From contig NW_025946074.1 of assembly GCF_000764305.2 (NCBI RefSeq), forward strand, positions 124,001 to 188,000: 64,000 bases of DNA, given 5' to 3'. This DNA comes from Hyalella azteca. Its lineage: Eukaryota > Arthropoda > Malacostraca > Amphipoda > Hyalellidae. The notes under the pieces were generated by a model. That model did not search any database and was not told where the DNA came from. It was given only the letters and a program-made list of their open reading frames with translations. The position numbers were made by a program, and so were the translations under genes. Shown piece by piece: positions 18,901 to 31,194 of the stretch (the stretch's first letter is position 1; every line of letters begins with the position of its first letter).

Positions 18901-21900
18901 CGTGGCCGTTTTGTCTGGACTGGTCAGCGTCCAACTCTTGCTGGAATTCGGCCCAAGCTGCGGAAGAAACCAAATTCAAACAGAGCTCAGGGCCTGATAA
19001 ATGCAGGGAAGCATGAGCATGAAAACAAACATTTCGGCTGCTGGAATGTGCAACACTTATCGATCAAAAGTTAAACAAATTTATGTGAAAACACTGCATT
19101 GCATGAAGAATGACATACATGTGGATCTATGAATTATTTTGGAATGGTTTAATCTCGACTAACTAAAAAATATAAATATACGGAAAGAGAACTCGCACGT
19201 TATTTAGATATTTAGTACTAGGGTAATCTGAAACATTAGGGTAATAATAATAATTATCATTTAAAAACTACAATTCGCAGCCACCTATTCGATGTAAAGT
19301 AAGCCGCAGCGTCAGCTTTTTTATAGTGCAGCTTCCAAACTTGACTGTTCCATTAATAGTTTAATAATATAAAAAAAATTAAAAACATCATAGGAAAGAA
19401 AGACTACCAAATCATAAAATGATAAAAACTTGTTCGCGAACAATTTCATACGTTACAGTAATTAAGATACATTACTTGCAAACCTCGTTTACCGTAGTGC
19501 ATTGAACCGACTTAAAAGAACAAAGTCATGCTGTATCAGGCAGCAAAAAAACCCTCGTGTTACCAGAGAACAAAGATAATATGCAGATGGACTTTCAGTA
19601 GACCGATAATGAATGTTTGATGGAAGAATGGGCTCTGACAGACGGCAAGATCATCTAGTTCACGGAGCATCTAGATGACGATGATAAGAAACGATAGTGA
19701 GCAGTCCAAGTGGAGACGTTACACAACACTTTCTTAGTTCTCACTGTCCTATAGTAATAATTCTTTAAAAGCAGTTCACGTGTGATGATATTCTTCGATT
19801 GAGATACTAAAATTTTACATGCTTGACATAAATGATTAATAAGAAAAATCAGAATTTTCTCATATTAGTTCTTAAGTGTTAAAAAGAGCCCATTTGCTGA
19901 TAAGGAGATGTGAAAAGCGTGAGGCACAACAGACGAAATATGTCGCTGCATCGACACTGAGTGCTTTGTTACACAGACGTGTGATTGCTGAAGCTAACTT
20001 TACAAAAGAATTTCTCTAATTAATTAGAGCACTGGAACGCATATAAGTTTCTTTCACAGGATAGCGTAGTTGTGATGCGATCCTTTCGAGAGCAAGCCTG
20101 AATTCCTCGATAAATGTAGGTAGAAGAATAATGACTGAGCAGCTTCATGTTTCAAGATATAAATAAAAATTCCGATCAAATTTTTCAGAACGATCAATTC
20201 CGGTATAAATTTGGCAGAAGCTTTTGAAAAAGATCCTTGTATATGGCGCACAAAACCAGTAACCTTCGATGAGCGCAGGAGTGCAAAAAATTAAACAAGT
20301 AACCTTTGTTAAAAAAAAGTGATAGAGCAGCTGAAAAAAATCAAGAGACAAGGAATTCACGTGTAATTTTTAATGGCGATTGCCAGAAAATGGGTGGGCG
20401 AAATTAGCTATACGTCAGTATTTTTTAAATATGCTTTAAAAGTCATTACACGTCTTAAAATAGTGTTGGGTTTAGTGTTTATAACGTGTGACAGTGGGCT
20501 GAGGAATAGCAGCACATGGAGACAGTCGAGCTACGTGGTTCATGACGCTTCAACGCGCAGCCAATGAGAGAAGAGCACGGAACTTGCGGGCCAATCAGAG
20601 AGCGAGAAAAGGAGGCGTGGAGCAGGATGGTTCATCTGCGGCCAACCATTGACTGCTACCTTTGAAATATCAGCACAGACTACATTCATCCCTATACAAC
20701 ATTTATACAAGAATTTTTAAGATATGCACACTGAAAGCTAATAATTTTTAAATGAGTTAGGATAAAATAAGAGGTTAAGCAGAAGTGAGCATTTTTATAT
20801 AGCTAACTTCTGGTTAACCTCTTATTTTATCCTCAAATTTTATATTAACCTCTTATTTTTATTTAATATAACAGCTGAAATAGTGAAAATAATTTTTAAA
20901 CAAGTTATGATAAAATAAGAGGTTAACCAGAAATTATCATTTTTATATAGCACAGAAATTGTTCAAATAGGATTGGTTAAAATAAAATGCATCTACTTCC
21001 AGACAACAAAATCATTTCCAAGATTCTCACAAAAAATCGACCTTGAAGGTTACATAGAATTATAACAAGTCAATAATAAGACAGAATAATAATAATAATA
21101 AGTTCTCAAACACGCACCCAAAAGACCAAAATACATTGTTTATATGTCACGAGTTATTTGATTGAATATGAATCTTAGGTGAGACTGCGCCCAGAAGTTG
21201 GCAGTGCAGCGCTGACGCGCACTCTGTTCTCCACAATCCCAGCAGCTTACTTGCATCTTGCAGTCGACCCAAGGTCAGGTACTCGATGAACTTGACGAAA
21301 TTTTCAGCGCTTTGAGACACTCAATACTTGAATTGATTGAAAATTAGAACTCATGGCGGGTCAGGCACATTTTCAACGCTCGGGCGAATACATTGTATTA
21401 GGAAGAGAAACTGTTACCCTTGTTGGCTGGGCATCTATTTGCCATCGATATTTGTTGTAGGCGAAATTTGTTGTTGTATAACTAACATACGAGTTATTAT
21501 ATTATATGATTAAATTCAACTAATATATATCTATTATAAAACCAAATCCAAATCAGAGAAGAAGAGCCTGCAAGTTCCGTGAGTTGCTCAAAATTACTCC
21601 GTCATTCAGACCAAAAATCTACCAAAAATTTTAAAATTGTGAGTGAGTAGGAAGGCAACGGAGAGCGGAACCGAGGGGAAATCGGAGAAGAAAATGGACA
21701 CCAGACCATCTGTCGCATGAACTCGAAGTGAAAACCGTGAAAATTCCACAAATTTTTGGTTCGGATGAATTTTTGATTGACCTAAACGACAAAATAAGAG
21801 TGAGGTTACACAGTCTTCGACGCCGGGCTTTCCAACAATTGCTGGGAAGCCATCAAACAGCGGCGACCACTTATTATCCGAGTCCGTACTATCAAAACTC

Positions 21901-24900
21901 CTTTATACACACATATAGCAGCCGCTTTCCCGTCTATATGATTGTTGGGTTTAGTTTGGAAACCCGTCATTGACTGGCTAGTGGAATAACTAACTCAAAT
22001 ATTTTTGATATTACAGGCCTTGGGCGAGTGCGACCATGTAACCCTCGCGCCGACAACTCCGTGGAAGAGAACGTTAATCAGTCAGACGTCAAGAGTGCCA
22101 CGGTAGCGGCTAAATATATCAGCAGAGGGAGGCTCCTGTGACACATGTCTTCACACGAAACTAAAAGCGCTGTCCTCGTGCGGGGATAAATATAACTTGA
22201 AAATACACAATATATGAATGAAAAGCGCCATTTTAGTCACTGAGTCATTTGATAAAAAATAGAGTATCTCATGCATCATCAGCACGCGATTGATTTATTA
22301 TTTATTTTTAGCATGCTAATAAACTAACACATGTGTAACGTGCCCTCGAAGTTTGTTTGAACCAGACGCCACGATAACTGCTTCATAGAATAATAATGCT
22401 GATAATAATTATAATAACAATTTCGTATACCGGGCACACAACAAAGCCAACAACGACATCATTTACGTCACTCATTAGCTTACGCGTGATGTCGTGCCAG
22501 TGGATGAACACCTCAATGACGGTAACGTGTGTCAAGCTCGCACTATCATGCTGAATTTGTACAAAATCAAGCACATGAACTCAAAATGTACAGAATCGAT
22601 ATTCTATTGACGAACCATTTCGAAACAGGTTATTGTTCATTGACGTAGATTATAATGAGTGCGCTGAAGTGGATTATAATGATCAAACTTCTAGAAGAAC
22701 AAGTGGCAGCCAGGAGTCTTCAGGCTACGGCAGATGGGCGGAGCTTTAGCAAGAGCCGGTTGCCTCTGCCACGGGACGATGGATCAGCAGAGCCGGCTGC
22801 TACAGCTGAACATGCCGTTAAAAATATCATACCACGTGCACTATTTGTCGCAATATTCGTATATTTTTATATTGCTAGCCTTTCTGAGTGTCTATTATCG
22901 TGTAACGACGGACCGGCATCGCTAAGGCAATTATTTAAAAAAGAATTAACACCACAGATTTTAAAACAAAATAAATAACTGAACAGCGGTCAAAAAATAT
23001 ATTTGCTCGGTACTGATGGGAGACGCAAGGAGCAGCAGTCGCTATCTCGAGTAGCAACAGCAAGCCCAGGAATAACCACGTGTCTTCAGATGCAAGTGAT
23101 CAAATTACATGAGGAGACCGCAACAACGATTACAGTGAAGGAGCAACGAGGTAACCACGTGGCAAAAGCCAGTTCAAAAGACAATACGAATATGAAAAAG
23201 TGATAGCTAATAAATGAATGGTCTTATGCTGCCTTGTATTTGAATAACAATAAAAAAAGTATAAAGAAATATATGTAAGTAGTATCCTTTAAGAGATGAA
23301 TGGAGTTACACTGCTATCTATTTTGAATCACAATAAAAAATTCTAGGAATGTAAGCTAGTAGGAGCCTTTAAGCGATTTTAAAATGAAGATACGCCACCT
23401 CTTAGTTTTAATGATTATAAATCTAATAGTGGGTGAAACTGCATGAAAATTACGAATCAGAGAAAACTGAAATTTTCAAAACAGTTGGATGCATCATTAC
23501 ATATTTTGACTTTCAAAGAGAATAGGTAGCCAGTCACCACATCATACGAGACGTTTCATTACTATAGCAATTCATCATTTTAACATTTCATCACTAAAGC
23601 AATTCACCATAAAATTTCTTTATTGCATAAAGTGCAGTTTGGAAACATAAGTACATGTAGGTTACGTTAGCTTAAAATTTGTATAAAGGATGAAATGCGT
23701 CAATAATGAAACGCTTCACTGATGAAATGCGTCAATAATGAAACGCTTCACTGATGAAATGCGTCAATGATGAAACGCTTCACTGATGAAATGCGTCAAT
23801 GATGAAATGCGTCAATGATGAAACGCTTCACTGATGAAATGCGGCAATGATGAAACGCTTCACTGATGAAATGCGTCAATGATGAAATGCCTCTTATGAT
23901 GAGATGCCGTGCAACTAGCAGAATCAATTATCAGAAAAAATACAAACCCGAGAAGCCGCCGAAACAATGCAGCATCGACAATACCCAACGAAGCGAAACA
24001 AATACACTCTAGTTTTATGATGGTGACACTAAGAATACCTCCAGACAAAGGGAAACGCATCACCATTATTCATGAAGACAGCACAAAATAATAGTGTCGG
24101 TATACCAACATACCGCAGCAAGCGATCCTGCGTGCTGACAATCACCCTGATCATATATGCTACCCACAACTATCATGCATATCATGAAGCTGAGGCAGGT
24201 ATTTACAGGATGAGTTAATACAAATATGCACTTCATGATAGCCTATAATAATTATGTCATTAACTTCTGCACCAGAATTTCCATTTAGCATACATTCCAA
24301 AACGTAGGAAGTCTTTAGGCCGAGAGAAAGTAAATTTACATGAATAAATCAGAAAAATACAATAAATTAAGTCCAACTATTCGCCTTTTCAAGAATGAAA
24401 CAAAAATTTTAAGTTTTTGTGTACATTAATTATAATGTAAAGTGTATTGAGAAAAATCAACATTATACCCGAATCTCAGAGGCGCGTTTGCTGAGGTTTT
24501 CCCGATTATAAAAACTGGTCACATATCTAGTGGAGCCGACCATTTGTATGGACCTTCTATTGCGGATAATAACAAATAAATTAATTCGGGCTCAGAGATA
24601 AATCGGGCAGGAATGGGGCCGGGTTTGAAGCCTTAATTCACAATTCGGCAGCGAACGTAAACGAGGAACACAGGGCAACGGTGTTGTGGGTAACCGTACT
24701 GTCTCAGTCCTATTCAAACTTCTTCAACGAATAGGCCTGTACTCCATTATATATTATTAACTCATGGCACGAATCGTGATCGCTTAAAAATTGTTTGGCT
24801 AAAATCGAAACTCCATCGGAGCTTGAAAATCAACAAAGAAATATAGCCTTATATAGCGAAGATAGTTTTAGTTAGCAATGCAATGTTAGCAGAGAAAACA

Positions 24901-27900
24901 ATATCTTGCGATAATACACTAGTTAAAAGATAACGTTCGACAGACCAAATAATTGAAACGTGCATGATCGGTAATCTCTTAGTAACAGTGGGACGAATTA
25001 ATTCCAAGGGTCTTCGATAGATAAGGTGCAGATAAGAAGATATAAGATAAGACGGCATTCAAATACGATCAAACAGACGGAAAGAGACACCAAGAATTTG
25101 AAGCATACAAGTCGTAAACGTCCCTGAGTATTGAGACTGTCAACCGGTAACTCAATGTTATAGATATGCTACCATGAACCATGATTAAATTTCGCCGAAA
25201 CGCCTTCAGGTTTCGACCATGCATCGAACAAATGCGGATTTATGCGTATTATTCTATAGATTATTCAAAATGATATCAAGTTTTTCTTTCAATACACGAA
25301 GCTCAAGGCTGCTTCAACATCGTCTAGGTTCTCGAATTCCAAAACTGGAGCACTTTAAAGATAAATTACAGAGGGATGTTCAATTTAGCCATATATGGAA
25401 ATGATGAAAAAAAGTTTAACATGCTAACCTGGCTAACAGGTACAGAAGTATGGGAAACATGGGTCAACATCGTAGTTGGTGGTTTAGCTCTCGAGCCACG
25501 ACGGTTGCCTACAGCCCACGGCATGTTCTAGAAGAAGCATGAAACGTATCCTGAATACTGAGCGAGGCTGGAACTCGTCCACGTGGGTCTCCTTCTACAC
25601 GAATAAATGGTCATATTTTACAGCACGTGAGAGCACGTCGGCACATGATTAACCTTTATTGCAAAAAACGTCAACCCTTGTCTTTGCTATTCGTGCATAA
25701 GGCCCGGTAACGAATGTTCCATTAGTGGACAGGAGGTTGACCATTTCTCTACATGGATACCGTTGTTTATTACATACGAATCTGCGAGCCTGGTAAAGAG
25801 AGTTACTGTCTTCACACTAAGGAGTAAACTAAGGTACATCTGCCAAAGGAGTCAGGTAGCATTATACACTGCTTATGCAGTAATAATTGTCTTCATATTA
25901 CTATGGCGTGTTAATTAACCGTTTCAAGTGTCAGTAAGAAGTGCATGCGCCTCCATCAGTTCAATATAGAAAGATAACAATCCTGAGCTGCAAGCCTATT
26001 GTGCTCGTTACACAATCGCCGGCACTGGCTATCCTCAAGCCCAGCATGACGAAAATCAGGGAAATTATAGCGGGGTACAAAGTCCACCAGCAACTGGCCT
26101 CCGCGCAGCCATACGACCAAAAAAATCCCGATCATCCACTACTAAAACCGGTCCTAACATCGCAGGAGCAAGCGGCTACATCTGAACGTTGTCGCCCTCA
26201 AGCCCAAACTTCTACACTATGGAGGATCCGATTGAAAATTAGCTAATAAATAAATAATTTGCTAATAAATGATGCGAGTGAAATGAGGCGCCGTTCCCAG
26301 CAGCAGCCATCGTGAACATCATACACGGCAGGTTCAAAAGTCACGTGCAGTGAGTTGGCCATTAAGCGCACACTCTTGGCACCGCGCACAACAAAAGCAG
26401 AGAACTAATCTTAAATAGACGTTCACGTGACGCAACGCAAATCTCACGCCTGCTCGCAAGTTTACCATGAGATGCATGATTAAGAAATATTTCATTTGTA
26501 CCTTAACACTAACGAGAGTTATGGCAGCAATTAGGAATGAAAACATCCATGTAATTTGTTACCGTACTTTTCTACAGATGCAACACAATAGAATAAATTA
26601 CAACAAAACATCGTTTGAATTCAACACTTTTATATCAAAGGAAGCCGTACAAATATTTTAAAACACAATTACGTTAAAATAATAGTATCCCATGAAACCT
26701 CTAGCAATGAGGTGATGTAGCAGCGCGGCATCAAATATTCCTACATGATAGGATGATCAACGGTGAATTAATTCGAATTCCCCTTTTCCTCAGGAGTATA
26801 TATTGGACAAATTCAGTTATTACACATTTCCAATTCATAAAATCATGCCAACTTTTCATTGTGGATATTATATGATGGTATAGAACAGTACACACTCGAG
26901 TTAATAGCAACTAAAGGCATGTAATGAAATCTTTCACCTCCTATGGGCTGCAAATCTAAATTTATATCTTCATAAAATTCTGGTGTTCACATAAATGAGC
27001 TTAAAAAGTTCCTCACAAAATTCTAAAGTTCACTTAAATGAACTGAAAACTAACCTCACAAAATTCTGGAGTTAAATTACATAAGTTAAAGAATTTCCTT
27101 ATAGAATTAAGCAGTTCATCTAAATGAGCTGAAAAAGTTCCTCACAAATTTCTGAAGTTCACTTAAATGAACTGAAAAATTATATCACAAAATTCTGGAG
27201 TTAAATTACACAAAATAAAGAATTTCCTTGCAAAATTCAGCAGTTTACTTACATGAGCTGAAAAAGTTCCTCACAAAATTCTGGAGTTCACTTACATGAG
27301 CTAAAAAAGTTTCTCACAAAATTCTGGAGTTTACTTACATGAGCTGAAAAAGTTGACTATCTCCATATGGCTTGGAGAAAGAGGGGGAGATGCTTCTTGT
27401 TGGCTATTGGAGTTGCTGTTGTGTCTGTTGTTGCCATTTCTTGAGCCTTTGCCAGATGTTGCTGGCTGGAATACCAAACGTGGGGAACTGCACACAAATT
27501 TATTAACACTATGGAAATGACTTGCCAAAAAAATTTTACACAACAGTATGTAGTCTATTACTGTGTACCTATGTGTCAGAACAAAAATTTGAGAAATAAA
27601 ACTCATCCATAAAGAGTAGTTGCTGATAATTTGATTTAATAACATTTTCTAAAAGTTTATGAAAGTGACTCTGAATGCAAGTTGAAGACCATGAATACAT
27701 TGAATAATAGTATTACAACCAAAATAACAATACTACATTACCTCATCACGGATTGCTCTGAATCATCCGAGTCTCCAGAATTTTTTCTTCTCAAATCCCG
27801 ATTCACTTCCAAGTTTTCCAATTTGAGGGGAATATCTACAAGAAGATAGAAATAATGAAACATCTCAAGAAATCTTAGCTGTTAGCTCATTTCCATAAAA

Positions 27901-30900
27901 GACACAACACCCTGAGCAGCATACATTTATATTAAACCAGCTCCTCATTGGTTCCTTATAAAAGTGTGTCAAGTGTGGAAAAGGAAAAAATATAACTCAG
28001 TACTCACTGCAGTGAGTGACAGAGAGCGCATTTTCTCTTCTCGTCGACAAAAATGTGAAGTCATGAACAGACAGATGGACGGACGGACATGGCTAGCACA
28101 ATAGTGCATTTTTTCCATAAGTGATAAAATGCGCCAAAAAGGCATGAAAAAGTCTCCACAGTAACTTTCCGACAGTTAAAACTATTTACATTTGGCCAGT
28201 AATCAAACGGAACTTTAGGTAAACTTAAAGAATATTTTAGCTTGAAATAAAAAAATATAGTACAGCTAATCTTTATAACAAAGAAAACATTGGTATTTAA
28301 CTTGAATAATAATTCACAATAATATATTGTGACATTTTCCTCTCAGCTAATCCATTCAATTGGGATCTACCTATATATTCCAATTGCACACTGCTATCTT
28401 TTATATGTGAGGTGATGCATTGTTTTGCCATCAGAATATTTTTGAAAATTATGCTGAATTGTGTTGAAAATATAAATAAATAAGAATGACTAGTTCCTAG
28501 ATGCTTGTACCAATGACAGGGGAGTAAAGCTGGCACAAGTGAAATGTTTATGTAATATATAGGTTGGCCTGGCTCCCATATTGGAAAACTGGTGAATACA
28601 TTTGGATGTCTTCAAAATATTGCATTTTGGTTGAATCTTGAACCTTGTAGCTTCAAATTAAGGTAATTTATTTAAACTTGGAATTGTGCAGGTCTCTTGC
28701 AAGTTGGAAGAATATAATTTGAAATTTTCTGGCTTGGTTCCAAATTGTATCTTGAAAGACATCAACATGACAGTAGAATTTTGACATTGCAGATGATAAC
28801 TTATGGCACTTAATTGTTTCCAGTGTTACATTCAAGTAAAATGGCACATTTTACCTTTTGTGATTTTCAACCTGTGAAATGGTCATTTTTCATAGGGAAT
28901 TTTTAGGAAATTTGCTCAATGTTTGAGTCTTGAGATTAGATTGTACTGGAATATAACTACAGAACTTCCTCACTAAGTAATATTTGACATGCAAACAGAA
29001 GAAAATTCGTAAAAATTAATTCTTAATGCATGTTGATGGCTATTGCTCAGCTGGATAAAACCAGATAAGGTTGAGATTATATATATACTCTACATTGACA
29101 GTCAGACCTCATGCCCAAAGTAAAGGAGGCACAAAAATGCATATAATGATTAAAAAATAATGTTTTACAACAGGTTACATCATAGAAACTGGGTCACACA
29201 TTTAGCACCAGAATTCTCTCTTTCTGAAAGAGGTATGACAAGTGCATTAAATCTCTTGGTTATAACCAGGATTGGAAAGCTCTTTATACATATAAGCAGG
29301 GCTCCAAAATCACTTAGTTTCAGAGAATTTCGAACCCAGTAGTTCCATAGTAATTTGGTTCAATCAGAAATTACATGGCTTGAAAATATGTTGTTACAAA
29401 AAAAAATTTGAACTTCTGCCATCCAAAACTACACATCTGTCCTAGGGTTCTGTCCATTCTGAGAGTAGAGATGATTATATATCTGAAAAACTTGGGCAAC
29501 ACATCAGAAGATCTTCTTCAAAAATTCTCTGTAGCAAGTATTGTAAAAAATCATGAAGGTTCAGATAGTTTTTGCAACAATTCCTTAATGTTACTAATAA
29601 TATTTTGGGTCTGAAAACCTTATTTTGGCAGCAATATTGTCAAACTCTACTTAGCAGGTCATTAGCAGCTCCTGCCAAAAATGGCCACACTGAAAATGTG
29701 CTTATGGATATTTTTGTAGATGTACCGTGTACCGTAAACTGGGGTAACTTAGACCACTTTTTTTTTTTTAAATGATGCCATTTTTTTACTAGATAAGTTA
29801 TTAGGAATCCTTTAAGTATACTTGTATTTGCTGATTTCAAGTGGTAAATAAATTAATACATGATTAAGTTGAGAAATGGATTTAGACACATGAAAACTAA
29901 TTCCGTCATAACTTGAATTGGACACACACAGATCGTTCCAAGCTATGTACAAAAATTAAAATTTGCTTAATTAAAAGCTCAATAGTTGTTAATTAAAAGC
30001 GTAATTAAGTGGTGTTCAATATTCATTAGTCTTCTAATTCAAAGCCGTGTTGTATTCCAATACAGCTCACACAGGCCACAGCGAACGGAATTCGAACACA
30101 TGTGACGTGGATGACGGCATTATGTATCAGTAGAATTTGAAGCACGGACAGAATACGCCTCACCAGTCACCACGTGCCAAATATTGCCACACGCAGTGTC
30201 GGAATATAGGGATTTGGTAGGTTTGCATTCTAAAGGCTTTTAAATAAATATGGCAACATTTTGTGACGTTTCATCGTTGCTGGCGCGTAGTACGGTGTTT
30301 TGCGAGTCACATAAAGCAAACAGAACTGGAGTAACGCATATGGTTATTTTTTTATAGTTTTTCATTTCTTGATGCGTCCTTCCTTAATGTGTCAGAATAT
30401 ACTGCGTTTACCCTACTTATAATACAGACTCAGCAATTTTTTTTTACAGCTGCAAACTTGATGAACTTAGCTTCAAAAATTTAGCCATGTCTCAGAGACT
30501 AAGGTACAAAGAGTAATATATATATAGAGAAAGGTCATGACATGGGAAGATAAATATCTATATCAGACAAGCCTGCAGCTTTAAATTTTAATAGTTAAGA
30601 TTTTTCAATCTTGGTTCTGAACTTCTGACATCTAATTGATCTAAAATTTCTAAATTAGGACAAAATAGTAAATTAACATAAAAAATATTATATAAAATCA
30701 ATGATCAAGTCCAAGTGTCAACAATCAAGTCAAAGTGTCACTGTCAATTTGTCAAACCGTTTCTCACGCTTAACCTCCTCTTTTCACTTTTGCGTCACGA
30801 AAGAAAAGCTTAGACATTGTAACAATTATTTCAACAAAGGAAGTATATAACCACACTATCTGTAGGCGTGCGACAAGGAAAAAATAACAAACTTTGAACG

Positions 30901-30978
30901 AAGAAAACGATTCAGCAACACCTCACCTCTCCTTGTTCGGTTGATGATTCTGGTGGGTCCGCCTGAAACTGTGTACAT
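15906..30978 (-). CDS. MCRIP2: MCRIP2 (FAM195A) homologue, complete 160-residue protein
   Basis: The MCRIP family (MAPK-regulated corepressor-interacting proteins) are small, largely disordered proteins linked to CtBP corepressor, RNA helicase and stress-granule partners (family knowledge). Six exons join with perfect phase: 30927-30978, 27742-27835, 27339-27487, 18892-18957, 16694-16747 and 15906-15973 (483 bases, 160 residues plus stop). Hallmarks in order: MYTVSGGPTRIINRTRR at the start, SPRLVFQPATSGKGSRNG (RLVF block), the HMEIVNFFSSSWAEFQQEL helix with the family W, VYECKEVHPIMEGFKP, then FEEWWAKRLYTKITKA at the C-terminus. The MYT start, RLVF, and WW..R.....IT positions all agree with vertebrate MCRIP2, and the length is about the same. 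Exons are tiny and introns large (8.4 kb for intron 3). The start MYT is fixed by homology although the frame is open upstream. Confidence 0.88.
16304..16573. mobile_element. hAT-type MITE with 8-bp target duplication
   Basis: A 254-base element (16312-16565) has ends CAGGGTTGGCGATT and AATCATTGCCAACCCTG, which are inverted repeats, and is flanked by the identical 8-base direct repeat GAAGAAAT on both sides (16304-16311 and 16566-16573). The 8-bp duplication and CAGGG ends are hAT hallmarks. The interior is (GATTTTTTT)n and has no coding capacity. It sits in MCRIP2 intron 5. The perfect duplication suggests a fairly recent insertion. Confidence 0.93.
16694..16747 (-). CDS. MCRIP2: MCRIP2 exon 5 (VYECKEVHPIMEG)
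   Basis: Acceptor TATTTTCAG and donor GAAG|GTAAG; 54 bases, phase 1 to 1. It encodes KNRITVYECKEVHPIME, matching the conserved VQYVE..PNP.L segment of MCRIP2. Confidence 0.88.
17218..18498 (-). mobile_element. Tc1/mariner element, decayed
   Basis: The ends are inverted repeats of at least 26 bases with one mismatch: CAGGGTCCGCCATATTTATG on the left and the complement of CATAAACATGGCGGACCCTG on the right, flanked by TA on both sides (17216-17217 and 18499-18500). Length 1281 bases, within MCRIP2 intron 4. The transposase reads on the minus strand and is broken, so this copy cannot encode an active enzyme. It is an ordinary dead Tc1/mariner copy with an intact frame of the element. Confidence 0.95.
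17537..18163 (-). pseudogene. Tc1/mariner-type transposase remnant
   Basis: The longest open piece (208 residues) contains the second helix-turn-helix (RPSAAKLAAEAGVSQTSMRR), the first catalytic Asp in VFSDEKKF, and the second in SFQQDSAPSHGS. Upstream, the N-terminal DNA-binding region (18164-18340) is recognisable but has in-frame TAG and TGA codons. Downstream, the SPDLNPLDF block that holds the third acidic residue is present at about 17490-17560 but out of frame. The family length is about 340 residues, so roughly a third is lost to stops and a frameshift. Confidence 0.93.
18892..18957 (-). CDS. MCRIP2: MCRIP2 exon 4 (WAEFQQELD)
   Basis: Acceptor TTCTTCCGCAG and donor AGAG|GTGGGT; 66 bases, phase 1 to 1. 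It encodes SWAEFQQELDADQSRQNGHD, which continues the helix HMEIVNFFSS from exon 3 as in the family helix ENVRFVSEAWQ. Confidence 0.87.
20555..20650. promoter_or_regulatory. Cluster of three CCAAT motifs
   Basis: AGCCAATGAGAG, GGCCAATCAGAG and GGCCAACCATTG occur within about 90 bases in a locally GC-richer patch inside MCRIP2 intron 3. CCAAT boxes with CAGAG/GAGAG flanks are typical of NF-Y-type promoters. No exon or TSS can be assigned, so this is a weak regulatory candidate. Confidence 0.3.
20759..20834. repeat. Near-perfect hairpin repeat (AGGATAAAATAAGAGGTTAA)
   Basis: Arms of about 29 bases (AGGATAAAATAAGAGGTTAA then G/C-CAGAAG) face each other across an 18-base loop. A third, direct copy of the arm lies at about 20909-20936. 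This is a small foldback repeat, possibly a MITE fragment. Confidence 0.85.
23690..23890. repeat. Tandem repeat of GATGAAATGCGTCAAT
   Basis: Alternating GATGAAATGCGTCAATGA and GATGAAACGCTTCACT half-units form about twelve imperfect 15-base steps, arranged largely as 29- to 30-base pairs. The region is intronic (MCRIP2 intron 3). Confidence 0.88.
26985..27338 (-). repeat. 43-bp donor-junction array in MCRIP2
   Basis: Reading on the minus strand, the exon 3 end plus donor (TTTTTCAGCTCATGTAAGT) recurs at 43-base spacing, with intact GTAAGT donors ending at 27338 (used), 27295 and 27252. Four older copies follow down to about 26985, in which GTAAGT has decayed to forms such as TTAAGT. Copies nearest the exon are the best preserved. 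Confidence 0.92.
27339..27487 (-). CDS. MCRIP2: MCRIP2 exon 3 (RLVF block and helix start)
   Basis: Acceptor TTTGTGTGCAG and donor CTCAT|GTAAGT; 149 bases, phase 2 to 1. It encodes SPRLVFQPATSGKGSRNG, an Asn/Ser-rich linker and SPSHMEIVNFFSS. The donor is the first of a 43-base array of copies. Confidence 0.9.
27742..27835 (-). CDS. MCRIP2: MCRIP2 exon 2
   Basis: Acceptor TTCTTGTAG and donor GATGAG|GTAATG; 94 bases, phase 1 to 2. It encodes IPLKLENLEVNRDLRRKN then GDSDDSEQSVM, an acidic Ser-rich linker likely to be disordered. It is assigned to this gene by phase agreement on both sides. Confidence 0.82.
27990..28137 (-). repeat. Interspersed splice-motif element, copy 2 (MCRIP2 intron 1)
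   Basis: Read on the minus strand this has the same order as the other copies: GCGCATTTTATCACTTATGG, GTCC-rich tract, GTCGACGAG, GAGAAAATGCGC-like inverted end, then CACTCACTGCAGTGAGTACT. It is in sense relative to MCRIP2, about 155 bases upstream of the exon 2 acceptor. Confidence 0.88.
28140..30926. other. MCRIP2 intron 1, no further feature
   Basis: AT-rich intronic sequence. Several short open frames show no homology or splice support. I see no further repeat of note. Confidence 0.5.
30927..30978 (-). CDS. MCRIP2: MCRIP2 first coding exon (MYTVSGGPTRIINRTRR)
   Basis: Start ATG at 30978-30976; donor AGAG|GTGAGG; phase 1 out. The encoded MYTVSGGPTRIINRTRR aligns with the MYT...GP N-terminus of MCRIP2. 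The frame continues open upstream, but family length and the MYT start argue for this ATG. Confidence 0.88.
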
Positions 30979-31194
30979 TTTGCTCAGTTGCCGTAGCTCG
31001 TTTTTTCGATCAGCTGCTCCAAAGCGATAGTTTCCACTCGATGTAAGATAAATGTAATACGACTAACAAGATTATTCAAATTTTTAAACGGTAAGGCATA
31101 CTCAAATTTTCAAAATTAAAAAACAACTAATAATTTGATGGAAAGGAAGCCCATACAAGAAACTAAACAAAATTAACACAACAATCTTAACACG

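Larger units (their letters stand above)
19000..26980. other. MCRIP2 intron 3, no supported exon
   Basis: This is AT-rich intronic sequence. The contents that can be named are a CCAAT-motif cluster (20555-20650), a hairpin repeat (20759-20834) and a tandem repeat (23690-23890). Open frames at 21728-21973, 22655-22978, 23003-23203 and 25941-26246 have no recognisable domain. The last three have slightly coding-like composition but no splice context I can defend. Confidence 0.5.

Noticed and set aside
21180..21330. Exon-like open stretch on the minus strand (AENFVKFIEYLTLGRLQDA)
   Set aside because: Composition is coding-like and a GTAAGC follows, but joining it to MCRIP2 exon 3 gives a stop, and exons 3 and 4 already join in frame as in the family. 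No other partner is visible.
22655..23203. Two neighbouring plus-strand open frames (107 and 66 codons)
   Set aside because: No homology I can recognise; stops and composition fit non-coding intron sequence.
25941..26246. 101-codon open frame in MCRIP2 intron 3
   Set aside because: No recognisable domain, low-complexity Gln/Pro/Ala composition and no splice or promoter context.
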